This document shows, one piece after another, positions 1 to 7,897 of a stretch of 40,223 bases of DNA (position 1 is its first letter; every line of letters begins with the position of its first letter). The stretch comes from Planctomycetales bacterium (GTDB lineage Bacteria; Planctomycetota; Planctomycetia; Pirellulales; Pirellulaceae): NCBI GenBank assembly GCA_020426625.1, contig JAGQPR010000012.1, forward strand, positions 1-40,223. The letters run 5' to 3'. Made by a program: the position numbers and the translations under genes. The notes below the pieces were generated by a model. That model was given only the letters and a program-made list of their open reading frames with translations. It was not told where the DNA came from and searched no databases.

Positions 1-2
1 AA

Positions 3-182
3 CTCTGGCAGCAAAACAGCTACGAAATAGCTCAGCAATCCTTGAACTCGCGCGATGCGGGCACTCTGAATCCTGCTGGGAATTCAGAGGGTACCCGCAC
101 GGCTAACATTGTGGCTAGACAGCACAGGCCATCTGAACCGAACGTCAATTCTTTTTCAGTTCCGAGGATTCTTTTTCGCTGA
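3..182 (+). CDS. Possible C-terminal end of a gene entering from the left edge
   Basis: The third plus-strand frame is open from the window edge to a TGA at 180-182, about 59 codons. The translated tail is polar and rich in Asn, Ser, Arg and Gln, like the low-complexity ends of many planctomycete proteins. It would overlap the 3' end of the convergent peroxiredoxin gene by about 38 bases. An open stretch of this length can arise by chance and no family is recognisable, so this is only a possible partial gene. Confidence 0.2.
   Translation, partial: LWQQNSYEIAQQSLNSRDAGTLNPAGNSEGTRTANIVARQHRPSEPNVNSFSVPRILFR
64..89. repeat. 8-bp inverted repeat (hairpin) downstream of the peroxiredoxin gene
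   Basis: CTCTGAAT at 64-71 is the exact reverse complement of ATTCAGAG at 82-89, with a 10-base loop. It lies just beyond the 3' end of the minus-strand peroxiredoxin gene and could act as a transcript end. Neither side has a clear T-run, so it is not a textbook intrinsic terminator. Confidence 0.35.
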
Positions 183-696
183 ACTTGAGATCGAGCATGT
201 TTTTGACGGCGTTTGCTCCATCCTCTCCAGCCTTGGAAACATTTTCGATTTTGGCAATCTTGCCTTGATCGTCCACGTAAATGGTCACGCGGTTGGCCAT
301 GCCACGGGCGTTCAAAACGCCGAAGGCTTTGGCTGCTTTCTTTTCGGGATCGCTAAGGATTGGGTAGTCCAATTCCAAACTTTTGGCGAACTTGGCATTG
401 GTTTCTTCTGGATCAACACTAGCAGTAAAATACGCGACATCGAATTTTTTCAGGTCTTTGCCATTCTCACGGAATGACTTGCACTGTGCCGTTCAGCCAC
501 TCGTAAACGCTTTGGGGAACCAGGCAATTACGAACGCCTGCTTGCCCTTAAAATCACTCAATTGGTACGTCTTGCCGTCACTTCCCTTCATTTTGAAATC
601 GGGCGCATCGTCACCCACTTTCAATTCTTGATCCGCTCCAATGGCGGCCAGGGGAAACAGCATCAGCAAGGCTGCGATACTAAAAAATAGCCGCAT
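145..696 (-). CDS. Exported peroxiredoxin (AhpC/TSA-Bcp type) with in-frame UGA at the peroxidatic position; candidate selenoprotein
   Basis: Thiol peroxidase family protein of 183 residues if the TGA at 493-495 is read as selenocysteine (residue 68). Residues 1-21 form a Sec signal peptide (likely cleavage after the Ala of AIGA), so the enzyme is probably exported. The thioredoxin fold follows: GDDAPDF near the start, then [14 protein letters not shown], then [11 protein letters not shown] and LDYPILSDP. Related Cys enzymes have Cys at the U position followed by a second Cys a few residues on; here Cys72 is kept. Both sides of the TGA are in the same frame and both are well conserved, so no frameshift is needed. 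GGAGGAAG at 701-708 (minus strand) supports the ATG at 696. The following minus-strand gene upstream (753-1904) ends 56 bp away. Seen: in-frame UGA at the catalytic site. Inferred: selenocysteine insertion. The alternative is a nonsense mutation of a TGC/TGT codon. The selenocysteine machinery is not in this window. Confidence 0.85.
466..492 (-). promoter_or_regulatory. Candidate SECIS-like hairpin just after the UGA codon
   Basis: Immediately 3' of the UGA the mRNA can fold as ACGG (492-489) with CCGU (472-469), and AGUG (485-482) with CAUU (476-473, one G-U pair). There is a 3-base bulge CAC and a 5-base loop CAAGU carrying a GU as bacterial SECIS loops do. The loop starts 11 nt after the UGA, closer than in the E. 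coli fdhF element, so this is a weak by-eye candidate. Confidence 0.3.
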
Positions 697-752
697 CTAC
701 TTCCTCCACACGCAAAAAAGGGTCTAAGAAACAAGGATTTCTAGTTGGCGTA

Positions 753-1904
753 TTATCGCACAATTGCCGCAGCGTATCCGAGCAAATCACCTCGACTTTG
801 ACAAATTTCTTTCATCGATTCAAAACTACCCAGCCGCTGGCTCAGCTGAAGTAGCGTTGGCGCAATTCCCATCGTGCGTGTTCCAGCAGGAATGCGTTTG
901 GCAAAGGCCTCGATCGCTTGTTCGTGCTTCCCACAGCGCGAGAGCAGGTCGATCAACACCTCGACCGCAATCGTGCCATAATCGTCTTGGTTCAACGAAT
1001 CCGCTTTTTGAGTGAAATAGCGAATTCCTGAGTCGGTCTGCAAACCCAGCAACGCTCCATAGAAGGCAGAAGAGGCAGGATAGAGATCGAGAAAGGGCTC
1101 TTCACCGGGATACTGGTATTGCGGATGGAGTTTTCTTCCATAAGCGGTGATGTCCAAGACCAACTGCAAACACTCGCGGTCTTCCAGCACGCGACCAAAC
1201 CGAACCGTGGAAGCAAGATGACTCGTGTCCAGATGGTAGGCTCCATCGCGTAGCAGATCGGGGCGAGCGGCGAGCAACTCTTGTGCGGTGGATTCGCTCG
1301 GTTCGCGTCCCTCGCGGCGGGCGATATCGCGCCGGAGATTATCCAGCAACTCGGCGTGAACGTGCCTCACGAGCAGCTCTGCCGCCACTTGTTGGTCAGC
1401 CCGTGGACGCGCGGCTAAGGCAGTTTCAAACAGCGTAATGCTGTTGCAGATTCCCAATCGCTGCAGAGCAAGCGAATATCCGCGGGCGATGTCCACACCC
1501 TCGTGAACCAAAACCTCCAACAATTCATCCAAGTTATCGTCCGTGGCAACGACGGCAGCCATCGCGTTTGCGGCAGTTTCTCGATCACCGACCGGCCGCA
1601 TATACATCCAACCTTCACGAATCTTGCCTTCTTTCAGAAAAGACTCTCCCACGCGGCGGCACGCTTCGATCAGACCTCTCTCCAGCTGTAATTCGGTAAC
1701 TTCGTCCAGTTTCTCGGCGTGTTCGGCTTGGGCCGAAGCCAGGCCTAAATCGAAACGCAGCTGCATCTTCAAGGCTTCGAAAAGCTCATGGTACTGGCCT
1801 TTCGACTCAAAATGATCCACCAAGGCGGCAATGGCTCGCTTGGGTTCCCCTGCCGCAACCAGCTGCTGCAAATCTTCAAAAATTGTAATATCGGTCGCAG
1901 CCAT
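753..1904 (-). CDS. Conserved helical-repeat protein of unknown function
   Basis: The 383-residue product is soluble, with no signal peptide or membrane segment. It is almost entirely helical, with TPR-like alternation of small and large hydrophobic residues, for example the blocks around LVDHFESKGQYHELFEALKMQLRF (residues 28-51) and VEVLIDLLSRCGKHEQAIEAFAKRI near the C-terminus. This suggests a superhelical scaffold or protein-binding role. No catalytic motif was seen and no family name is offered. It is divergent from the hemD-hemE fusion (100-bp shared upstream region) and lies 56 bp upstream of the peroxiredoxin gene on the same strand, so those two may be cotranscribed. The ATG at 1904 is the first start in the frame. 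Confidence 0.75.
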   Translation of the reverse strand: MAATDITIFEDLQQLVAAGEPKRAIAALVDHFESKGQYHELFEALKMQLRFDLGLASAQAEHAEKLDEVTELQLERGLIEACRRVGESFLKEGKIREGWMYMRPVGDRETAANAMAAVVATDDNLDELLEVLVHEGVDIARGYSLALQRLGICNSITLFETALAARPRADQQVAAELLVRHVHAELLDNLRRDIARREGREPSESTAQELLAARPDLLRDGAYHLDTSHLASTVRFGRVLEDRECLQLVLDITAYGRKLHPQYQYPGEEPFLDLYPASSAFYGALLGLQTDSGIRYFTQKADSLNQDDYGTIAVEVLIDLLSRCGKHEQAIEAFAKRIPAGTRTMGIAPTLLQLSQRLGSFESMKEICQSRGDLLGYAAAIVR

Positions 1905-2013
1905 CTCGGTACTTGTTTAACTGAATTCAGGCTCACCCCTAGTAAGGATGCTGCCAAAACGGGAAAAATACGTGGACCGATAAGTATAGCCGCTGAAGGG
2001 GAGATTGACGACA

Positions 2014-3945
2014 TTGACTACCATCGAGGAAAAACCATCGTTGAACGGATTGGCGGTAGCATCCCTGGAGAGTCGGCGAGCAGTGGAGATGGAAAAGCTG
2101 ATCCGCAACTTTGGCGGCAGACCATTTGTCAGTCCGTCGATGCGGGAAGTGCCCATTGAAGAAAATCGCCAAGCCATCGAATTCGCTTATCGAGTGATCA
2201 CTGGCGAGATCAATATCTTCGTCGTCACGACTGGAGTAGGCTTCCGACAGCTCATGTCGAGCACAGAACGCTCGATTCAACCAAAGCGATTCTTGGATGC
2301 CTTGTCCGACATTGTTACCGTGGCTCGAGGTCCCAAAGCTGTCGCGGCCATGCGTGAAAGTGGCTTGACACCGACTGTGCGAGTACCCGAACCCAATACG
2401 TGGCGGGAAGTGCTGGATGTCATCGACTCGCAGATCCCGATTGCCAACCAAAAGATTGGTATCCAGGAATACGGCAAGGTCAATCACAGCCTGGTGGCCG
2501 GACTGGAGGCCCGCGGTGCGGAAGTCGTCTCGGTTCAAGTCTACCATTGGGACTTGCCTGAGGACACGCAATTGCTGGAAGCGAATGTTCGAGCGTTGAT
2601 CTCCAGGGAACGTGATGTGTTGATGGTAACCAGCGCGCACCAGGTAGCAAACCTGTTGCGTCTGAGCGCCGAGCTGCAGCTGGAATCTGAGCTGAGAGAA
2701 TCGCTCAAGCATGTGATCGTAGCGTCAATCGGGCCCACTACCAGTGAAATGCTCCGTCAATGTGACTTGCCGGTCGATCTTGAGCCAGAGCACTCCAAGA
2801 TGGGACATCTGGTACGTGAGTGTGCCGTTCGGGCCCAGCGTTTGTTGGCGGGGCGCCAGGTTCGTGCGCAGCTGATCAAGACAACTGGCAAGTCTCCATT
2901 GGATGTCACGGCAGCCTGGTACGACAGCCCGTTCATGCGAGCATGCCGCAAGGAGGCGTCGTCGGTCACACCGGTATGGCTCATGCGACAAGCGGGTCGC
3001 TACATGTCAGAATACCGGGAAGTGCGTGAGAAGATGTCATTCTTGGAACTGTGCAAGAATTCGCAACTGTGCGCAGAAGTGATGCAGACGGCCGTGGAAA
3101 AACTTGGCGTCGATGCGGCCATCATCTTTTCGGACTTGCTGCCCATCTTGGAACCCATGGGAATGAACTTGGAATTCGCCCAGGGTGACGGACCGGTCAT
3201 TCACAACCCCTTGCGGCAAGCCAACGACGTCGATCGTGTGCTTGAACTGGAATCGATGCAGTCGCTTCAGTTTGTGATGGATACCGTGCGCTTGACGCGG
3301 GCTGCCATTCATCCATCCATTCCAGTCATTGGGTTCGCCGGTGCGCCTTTTACGTTAGCCAGTTACATGATCGAAGGCAGCGGCAGTCGCAACTACTTGC
3401 ACACCAAATCGCTGATGTACAACGATGAGAGCGCTTGGACAGTTTTGATGACCAAGCTGTCGGTCACCATCGCACGGTATCTAAATGCGCAGATCGTCGC
3501 CGGGGCGCAGTGCGTGCAGCTATTTGACTCCTGGGCTGGCTGTTTGTCGGTGCAAGACTATGTAAAGTATGTATTTCCTTACGTAAAGCTGATCATTGAC
3601 TCCATCGTGCCCGAAGTCCCGGTCATCAACTTTGCCACTGGCAATCCAGCACTATTGCCATGGCTGCGCGGCGATCACCGCACGGTAGTCGGCATCGATT
3701 GGCGAGTCCCGCTGGACAATGCCTGGCAGACCGTTGGACACGATCGGGCGGTACAGGGCAACTTGGATCCCGTTGCATTGATGTCAGAACCGGCGACGCT
3801 GAAGCAAATGGCAGCCGATGTGCTCCATCGCGCCTCTGGCCGAGCCGGGCACATCTTTAACTTGGGGCATGGCATCCTACCTCAAACACCCGTGGACAAC
3901 GCGATCGCACTGGTCGATATGGTACACGAATTGAGCCAGCGATAG
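2014..3945 (+). CDS. hemDE (fusion): Fused uroporphyrinogen-III synthase / uroporphyrinogen decarboxylase
   Basis: One protein carries two consecutive haem-pathway steps: cyclisation of hydroxymethylbilane to uroporphyrinogen III, then its decarboxylation to coproporphyrinogen III. Residues ~1-280 look like HemD: GLAVASLESRRA at the start, FVVTTGVGF, and VIVASIGPTTSEMLRQ. From residue ~300 the sequence is HemE, with MRQAGRYMSEYREVR (substrate-binding Arg), IIFSDLLPI (catalytic Asp), ASYMIEGSGS and NLGHGILP (conserved His). The two parts are about full length (HemD ~250, HemE ~350). No ATG precedes the conserved HemD start. TTG at 2014 is chosen because AAGGGGAG (1996-2003) lies 10 nt upstream; TTG at 2005 is only 1 nt from that site. 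The gene converges with the membrane-protein gene at 3949, leaving 3 bp between stops. Confidence 0.95.
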   Translation: MTTIEEKPSLNGLAVASLESRRAVEMEKLIRNFGGRPFVSPSMREVPIEENRQAIEFAYRVITGEINIFVVTTGVGFRQLMSSTERSIQPKRFLDALSDIVTVARGPKAVAAMRESGLTPTVRVPEPNTWREVLDVIDSQIPIANQKIGIQEYGKVNHSLVAGLEARGAEVVSVQVYHWDLPEDTQLLEANVRALISRERDVLMVTSAHQVANLLRLSAELQLESELRESLKHVIVASIGPTTSEMLRQCDLPVDLEPEHSKMGHLVRECAVRAQRLLAGRQVRAQLIKTTGKSPLDVTAAWYDSPFMRACRKEASSVTPVWLMRQAGRYMSEYREVREKMSFLELCKNSQLCAEVMQTAVEKLGVDAAIIFSDLLPILEPMGMNLEFAQGDGPVIHNPLRQANDVDRVLELESMQSLQFVMDTVRLTRAAIHPSIPVIGFAGAPFTLASYMIEGSGSRNYLHTKSLMYNDESAWTVLMTKLSVTIARYLNAQIVAGAQCVQLFDSWAGCLSVQDYVKYVFPYVKLIIDSIVPEVPVINFATGNPALLPWLRGDHRTVVGIDWRVPLDNAWQTVGHDRAVQGNLDPVALMSEPATLKQMAADVLHRASGRAGHIFNLGHGILPQTPVDNAIALVDMVHELSQR

Positions 3946-3948
3946 GGA

Positions 3949-4368
3949 TCAGTTCGGGTAGGTGAACAGCGTGTGCTTCAACGCACTTATCCGCTTCTGC
4001 TGTCGCGGTGACGATAAGCTGCGTGATTTGATCTTCTCAAGATCCCATAATTCGACGTCCAACCATAGCAGACAAGGATCCTTCAAACCTTGTAATCGAA
4101 CCAGCTTCTTGAGCAGTTGACGCTGACGCCACGTCACCCCGTGTGCGCTGCAGAGTTCTCGGAAAAGCAGGTCGGGATTATCGACGATTCTCTGTTGTCG
4201 GTAACGAATCAACCATAGGATCAATGCCAAGGCCAACAACAAAGCTGCACACAACGCCAGGATGATCAATCCAGACTGGCCGCTCACGCTCTGCCTATGA
4301 ACCTCCCGTTGCACCGCCTCTAACGGAACTTGGGAGATGAGAAAACGAATTGGGTCGAAGGTACCCAC
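3949..4368 (-). CDS. Single-pass membrane protein of unknown function
   Basis: The 139-residue product has one strong transmembrane segment at about residues 33-54 (LIILALCAALLLALALILWL), followed by basic residues, so the C-terminal half is probably cytoplasmic. That half has a conserved look (FRELCSAHGVTWRQRQLLKKL, then LLWLDVELWDLEKI). This resembles a planctomycete-type small conserved protein, but no function is known to me. It lies 87 bp downstream of the HEAT-repeat gene on the same strand, so the two may form an operon. Its stop is 3 bp from that of the hemD-hemE fusion. Confidence 0.75.
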   Translation of the reverse strand: MGTFDPIRFLISQVPLEAVQREVHRQSVSGQSGLIILALCAALLLALALILWLIRYRQQRIVDNPDLLFRELCSAHGVTWRQRQLLKKLVRLQGLKDPCLLWLDVELWDLEKIKSRSLSSPRQQKRISALKHTLFTYPN

Positions 4369-4455
4369 AGTACTCGATTTGCCGCCTGCAAATGTGTTGT
4401 GCTTAGTATCTTGTCAAAGTGAAAGCTGCTCACGCCAGAGTTGCATCTGAACAAG

Positions 4456-6045
4456 CTAAATATGAAAATTGTCCGTCTCTGGTCCAATGGCCGCAGCCTC
4501 GTGACGACGCAAGCGTCGGACCGCCCGATGAGCTGCATCTTGGATATCCGTGCTGACATCTTCCAGCAAGCTGGGAACGATCTTCTTCAGGCTCTCGTGT
4601 CCAAAAGCGCTTAACAAGTCGATCGCCCGAATGCGTACTTCCAATCGCGCGTCGCGCAACAGAGGCAGCAACTGTTCGGCTACGGCATCGCTGACACCGA
4701 CCAAATGAGTCAATTGTAGGGCAGCCAATCTGCGTTTCGGAGCGGGCGATTGAAGCTCCTCGCAGAGCCTTTCAATCATCGCGCCGTCCAATATCGACAC
4801 CAGCTTGGCAGAAGTCTTGCACATTTGCGCTGGCCACTCCTTGATGTCCTCGAGCAGATTCTCCATCGTGAAGTCGCGAAAGAACTCCTTTGCCGCATCC
4901 TGCAAACACTTGGCCGGGCTGTTGACCCAGGCGGCAATTTGTTCGGCTAGACTGGAGATACCCGTCCTTTCGTCGGATTTGAAGGACTGCAACATTTTTA
5001 CCAAGTCTACCTTGGATGGCCGTCGGAATACCCGCAACATTTCCGCGGCGATGTGCTGGTCTTCTTGCTCCTCGCTTCGTGAAAGCTCCAGGGCCCCTCG
5101 CAACACCAATTCGATGTCGCTAATCGAGGCAGCCACTAGCAGCCACAAACGCTTCTGTGTTTCCACGTTGAATGAGCCCATATTCTGCGACGCATTTTTC
5201 AGGCAAGCCAATGTCTCTAAGCCGTTGAGCTTGTTCAGCGCCAAGTCGCAGTTTTCGCGATTTAACAAGTTGGCAATCTCTACTGCCAGCCGCAAGTCGC
5301 GCCGTTCGACCAATGTCGTCGTTAGACTGTTGGGAGCCGTTCTCTGCCATAAATAGCCCGCTAGCAATTGCGTGACCGATCGCCGATCTGAATGTGCCAT
5401 GCGATTCAGTACAGCACGATACGCCACGTGTGATGGATTTGCCATCAAACTTCGTTGGTAGGCGTCATCCCAATGGACAATCGAGAGCCACGCTTCCACG
5501 ACGGTTGAATTTCTATGCTGGTCATAGGAAGCTAACGCTCGAGCCAACCGTCGCATGACGATCGTCCGTCCAACGTTTCTGGGTTTGCTCGATTTGGCAT
5601 CACTGCGGGCGGCATCACCCCAACGTGTACTTAACAACAGCAACTGCTCGCCAGCTTCCGTTCTTACCGGACAATTCTCATCCAAGACCATGTCCACTAG
5701 CAATGCTGCAGCGTCCCCCAGCCCTAGGTCGCCCACTGCCTGCAAGGCAGCTTGTTTTTCACGAATCGTCCCCGTCGTCAGGAACTCACACGTTGGCTCG
5801 GAAAATCGATCGGCGTAAATGCGGATCAACTCGATATCGCCTGCGTCCAATAGCTGCCAATTGAGAAGAATCGCTCGGTTTGCCGACCAGCCGGGACGCT
5901 TGATCAGAGTTTCAAGCGTCGCACGCCGCAGATTTCCATCCAACGAGCTCAGACCCCAGGCGAGCGTGGTCACCGCAGCTTCGTTGCGCGATTGCCTAAG
6001 TGTTTCAAACGTTTTGGAACGGGGAATGGTTGGCGTGGTCGTCAC
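4456..6045 (-). CDS. HEAT-repeat protein
   Basis: The 529-residue soluble protein is built of paired helices with HEAT/ARM-like periodicity. The clearest repeats are near residues 110-140 (ALQAVGDLGLGDAAALLVDMVLDENCPVRTEAGEQ) and at 440-510 (RRLAALQLTHLVGVSDAVAEQLLPLLRDARLEVRIRAIDLLSAFGHE). Such proteins are protein-binding scaffolds; no enzyme domain is visible. The start is GTG at 6045, supported by a strong AGGAGG Shine-Dalgarno site on the minus strand at about 6053-6058. The downstream neighbour on the same strand is the small membrane protein at 3949-4368, a possible membrane partner. Confidence 0.85.
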   Translation of the reverse strand: MTTTPTIPRSKTFETLRQSRNEAAVTTLAWGLSSLDGNLRRATLETLIKRPGWSANRAILLNWQLLDAGDIELIRIYADRFSEPTCEFLTTGTIREKQAALQAVGDLGLGDAAALLVDMVLDENCPVRTEAGEQLLLLSTRWGDAARSDAKSSKPRNVGRTIVMRRLARALASYDQHRNSTVVEAWLSIVHWDDAYQRSLMANPSHVAYRAVLNRMAHSDRRSVTQLLAGYLWQRTAPNSLTTTLVERRDLRLAVEIANLLNRENCDLALNKLNGLETLACLKNASQNMGSFNVETQKRLWLLVAASISDIELVLRGALELSRSEEQEDQHIAAEMLRVFRRPSKVDLVKMLQSFKSDERTGISSLAEQIAAWVNSPAKCLQDAAKEFFRDFTMENLLEDIKEWPAQMCKTSAKLVSILDGAMIERLCEELQSPAPKRRLAALQLTHLVGVSDAVAEQLLPLLRDARLEVRIRAIDLLSAFGHESLKKIVPSLLEDVSTDIQDAAHRAVRRLRRHEAAAIGPETDNFHI

Positions 6046-6784
6046 ACGAGCTCCTCCTGGTTAGCTGCGGGTCACTGAAATATGCCCCACTCCCCAGGAG
6101 ATTCAACCTATCTTTTCCATTCTATCCATTCGCCCCCAGGCGCTCACTACACGCAGCCTCTACATAACGCGACATCGCTACAATCCTTCCCAGCCGACCT
6201 TGAGCGATTCTGCAATAGCTTCCACGACTTTTGCACAATTTTCAACTTTTGCGTAGTACTCGCTAACGGTCGTACGTCTAAGAAGAATGTCAGCGGGAAC
6301 CATTGCGAGCTGCACCTTGTCTGAAGGTCGTCACCAGAGATTCAAGAAAAAATCATTTTTGGACTGGACCGAAGGTGTCGTACAGTATGTCGAGAATTGC
6401 AGCTCGCGACACAGGAAGTGCAAGATTTGTCATTGAGTTCTACTTGTCCGCTAATGAGACATGTGTCTCGGGATGCAACACGTAGCTCAGATGCTAGCAA
6501 TTCCTGTTTGAGCAAAGTGCGTGCGTTTGGGGACATCTAATAATAGCCTTTGGGCTTGATATCGGTGTCCAAGCAAAACGCACTCACAACCTTTGTAACT
6601 TCAGGAGTAACGGATTGAAAAAGCTCGTTCCTGGCACGGCAGTTGCAATCTGCTTTCTGGTCGACGAAATTGAATCAATCTGGCACAAATGGAGTTTTTT
6701 TCGCAATGTTGATCGGAAAACTACGATAACCAATCAGGTTTGAGAGTTGTAAGATCGCCACCATGTCTTCAAGGAGGACCGAAA
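6046..6784. other. Gene-poor 0.74-kb region upstream of csrA
   Basis: No convincing coding sequence was seen: short open frames on both strands lack ribosome sites and protein-like composition. Structures present are a 10-bp perfect inverted repeat, GCGAGCTGCA at 6305-6314 and TGCAGCTCGC at 6398-6407, enclosing 83 bases. There is also a small hairpin GAGACA/TGTCTC at 6456-6469. The region must hold the csrA promoter and the promoter of the divergent HEAT-repeat gene; no confident -35/-10 pair could be chosen by eye. Confidence 0.5.
6771..6777 (+). promoter_or_regulatory. Strong csrA ribosome-binding site, also a CsrA-type GGA motif
   Basis: AAGGAGG ends 7 nt before the csrA ATG and fixes that start. 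It sits inside TTCAAGGAGG, which fits the CARGGA core recognised by CsrA proteins; a second CAGGAG occurs near 6602. CsrA binding here would block its own translation. Autoregulation is inferred from family knowledge. Confidence 0.5.
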
Positions 6785-7039
6785 ATGCTAGTACTAAGTC
6801 GCAGAGAAGGTGAAAAGTTAGTTATTGGCGACAACATCACGTTAGTTGTCTCCCGCATTGCTGGCAATCGAGTCACATTGGGAATCGAGGCCCCTGCCGA
6901 CGTCAAGATCTTTCGGGGCGAGCTAGCCAATCGCGAGGCTGCGGAATCTGCCAACGTGGTTCCATTGCGTCGTGCGGCAACGGTAACCATCGACCTCGAA
7001 ACAAGTGAATTAGTTGACTTTGAACGGCACGCAATGTAG
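6785..7039 (+). CDS. csrA: Carbon storage regulator CsrA (RsmA family)
   Basis: Small dimeric RNA-binding protein that binds GGA motifs in mRNA leaders and changes translation or stability. The N-terminal 50 residues are the classic fold: MLVLSRREGEKLVIGDNI, then ITLVVSRIAGNRVTLGIEAP and VKIFRGEL, including the conserved Arg4-type and Arg44-type positions (LSR near the start; the Arg of FRGEL). At 84 residues it is longer than the usual 60-75, with an extra acidic tail ending DFERHAM. The ATG at 6785 is chosen over upstream in-frame starts because AAGGAGG is correctly spaced. It stands alone, with no flagellar genes beside it in this window. Confidence 0.95.
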   Translation: MLVLSRREGEKLVIGDNITLVVSRIAGNRVTLGIEAPADVKIFRGELANREAAESANVVPLRRAATVTIDLETSELVDFERHAM

Positions 7040-7183
7040 CTTCCCATCAGACTGGAAAAATCGTTGATGGCCGCTCGGCTGCAGGTGATCGTACGCCTAG
7101 AGCAGTAGTTTGGCCATGCAGGATCTTGGGTCGGGTGGCTTGTGTCCCGCTGATGCATGATGGCCCAACCACCAAATTTCGTC

Positions 7184-7897
7184 TTATCGACGTAGCTTGG
7201 TGATGGAGTCAGCTATGTCCTGGGACCATTGTCGTTGTGTTTTTTCGCTGAGATTAGCGATTCGGTTATTCAGTTCCAATTCGATCCCTACGTACTGGTG
7301 CGACGAAAACTGCTGGCGCAGCTGCGTGGTGTGCCCATCGTCCGTGCCCAAGTAGGGTCGGTTTGCGTGTGTGCGGTATCCGCAACTGCCAAGTTGGCTG
7401 ACCAATTGTTGGCTCAGTCGCTGCTCTAATCTGCGACTTGGGTCGAACAGCACGCCGATATCGAAGGGGCGACGCTGGCCACGAAACAATGGCGTGAACG
7501 TGTGGACGGAAAAGTGAAGAACCACTGTCCGCTGGCTGATGTATTCCGCAATACAACGGTGAACTTTTTGACGAAACGGCATGTAATACATTTCGATCAG
7601 CCGCTGCCGTTGCAAATCGCTTAGATTTTGTGTGAACGGGGAGAACAAGCTCGCGGAATCAAGGCTACGATTGAGTTCAATCAGCAGTCGAGAGACTTCG
7701 CTATAGTGCAAGTCGATGTCTAAAGCCCCAGCCAACTGCCGCGCTATCATTAGCGCCCCTGGATCGTAGCCGCGATGGCTGCGCAACTGTTGCTGAGCGC
7801 CTGGAGTGGCGAACCATCTCTGCCAACGCTTTGGAACGTGATTGCCAGCGTGCTCGCACGTCAAGAACAATACGTACTTAGACGGTCGCTGGCTCAT
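7184..7897 (-). CDS. N-formylglutamate amidohydrolase-like enzyme
   Basis: The 237-residue product matches the N-formylglutamate amidohydrolase (FGase, HutG-like) family, metal-dependent amidases. Visible motifs are LTCEHAGNHVP (metal-binding Glu/His) near the N-terminus, SHRGYDPGA, LHFSVHTFTP (His), the basic stretch FDIGVLFDPSRR and GIELELNN near the C-terminus. The ATG at 7897 is preferred to one 30 bases upstream because it forms an ATGA overlap with the stop of the ligase gene, implying translational coupling. No histidine-utilisation genes are nearby. With three coupled neighbours that make or cut amide bonds, it more likely removes an acyl or gamma-glutamyl-type group from their product. 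That role is inferred. Confidence 0.85.
   Translation of the reverse strand: MSQRPSKYVLFLTCEHAGNHVPKRWQRWFATPGAQQQLRSHRGYDPGALMIARQLAGALDIDLHYSEVSRLLIELNRSLDSASLFSPFTQNLSDLQRQRLIEMYYMPFRQKVHRCIAEYISQRTVVLHFSVHTFTPLFRGQRRPFDIGVLFDPSRRLEQRLSQQLVSQLGSCGYRTHANRPYLGTDDGHTTQLRQQFSSHQYVGIELELNNRIANLSEKTQRQWSQDIADSITKLRR

Noticed and set aside
145..147. The terminal TGA of the peroxiredoxin as a second selenocysteine codon
   Set aside because: It follows a polar C-terminal tail; read-through would add only nine unremarkable codons before TAG.
145..696. Reading the peroxiredoxin as two frameshifted gene pieces (145-378 and 493-696)
   Set aside because: Both pieces are in the same frame and the sequence between them is conserved peroxiredoxin; only a UGA codon separates them.
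1939..2712. 257-codon minus-strand open frame
   Set aside because: Antisense to the conserved HemD domain; composition is that of a shadow frame.
6082..6536. Short open frames on both strands upstream of csrA
   Set aside because: No ribosome sites, no protein-like pattern.
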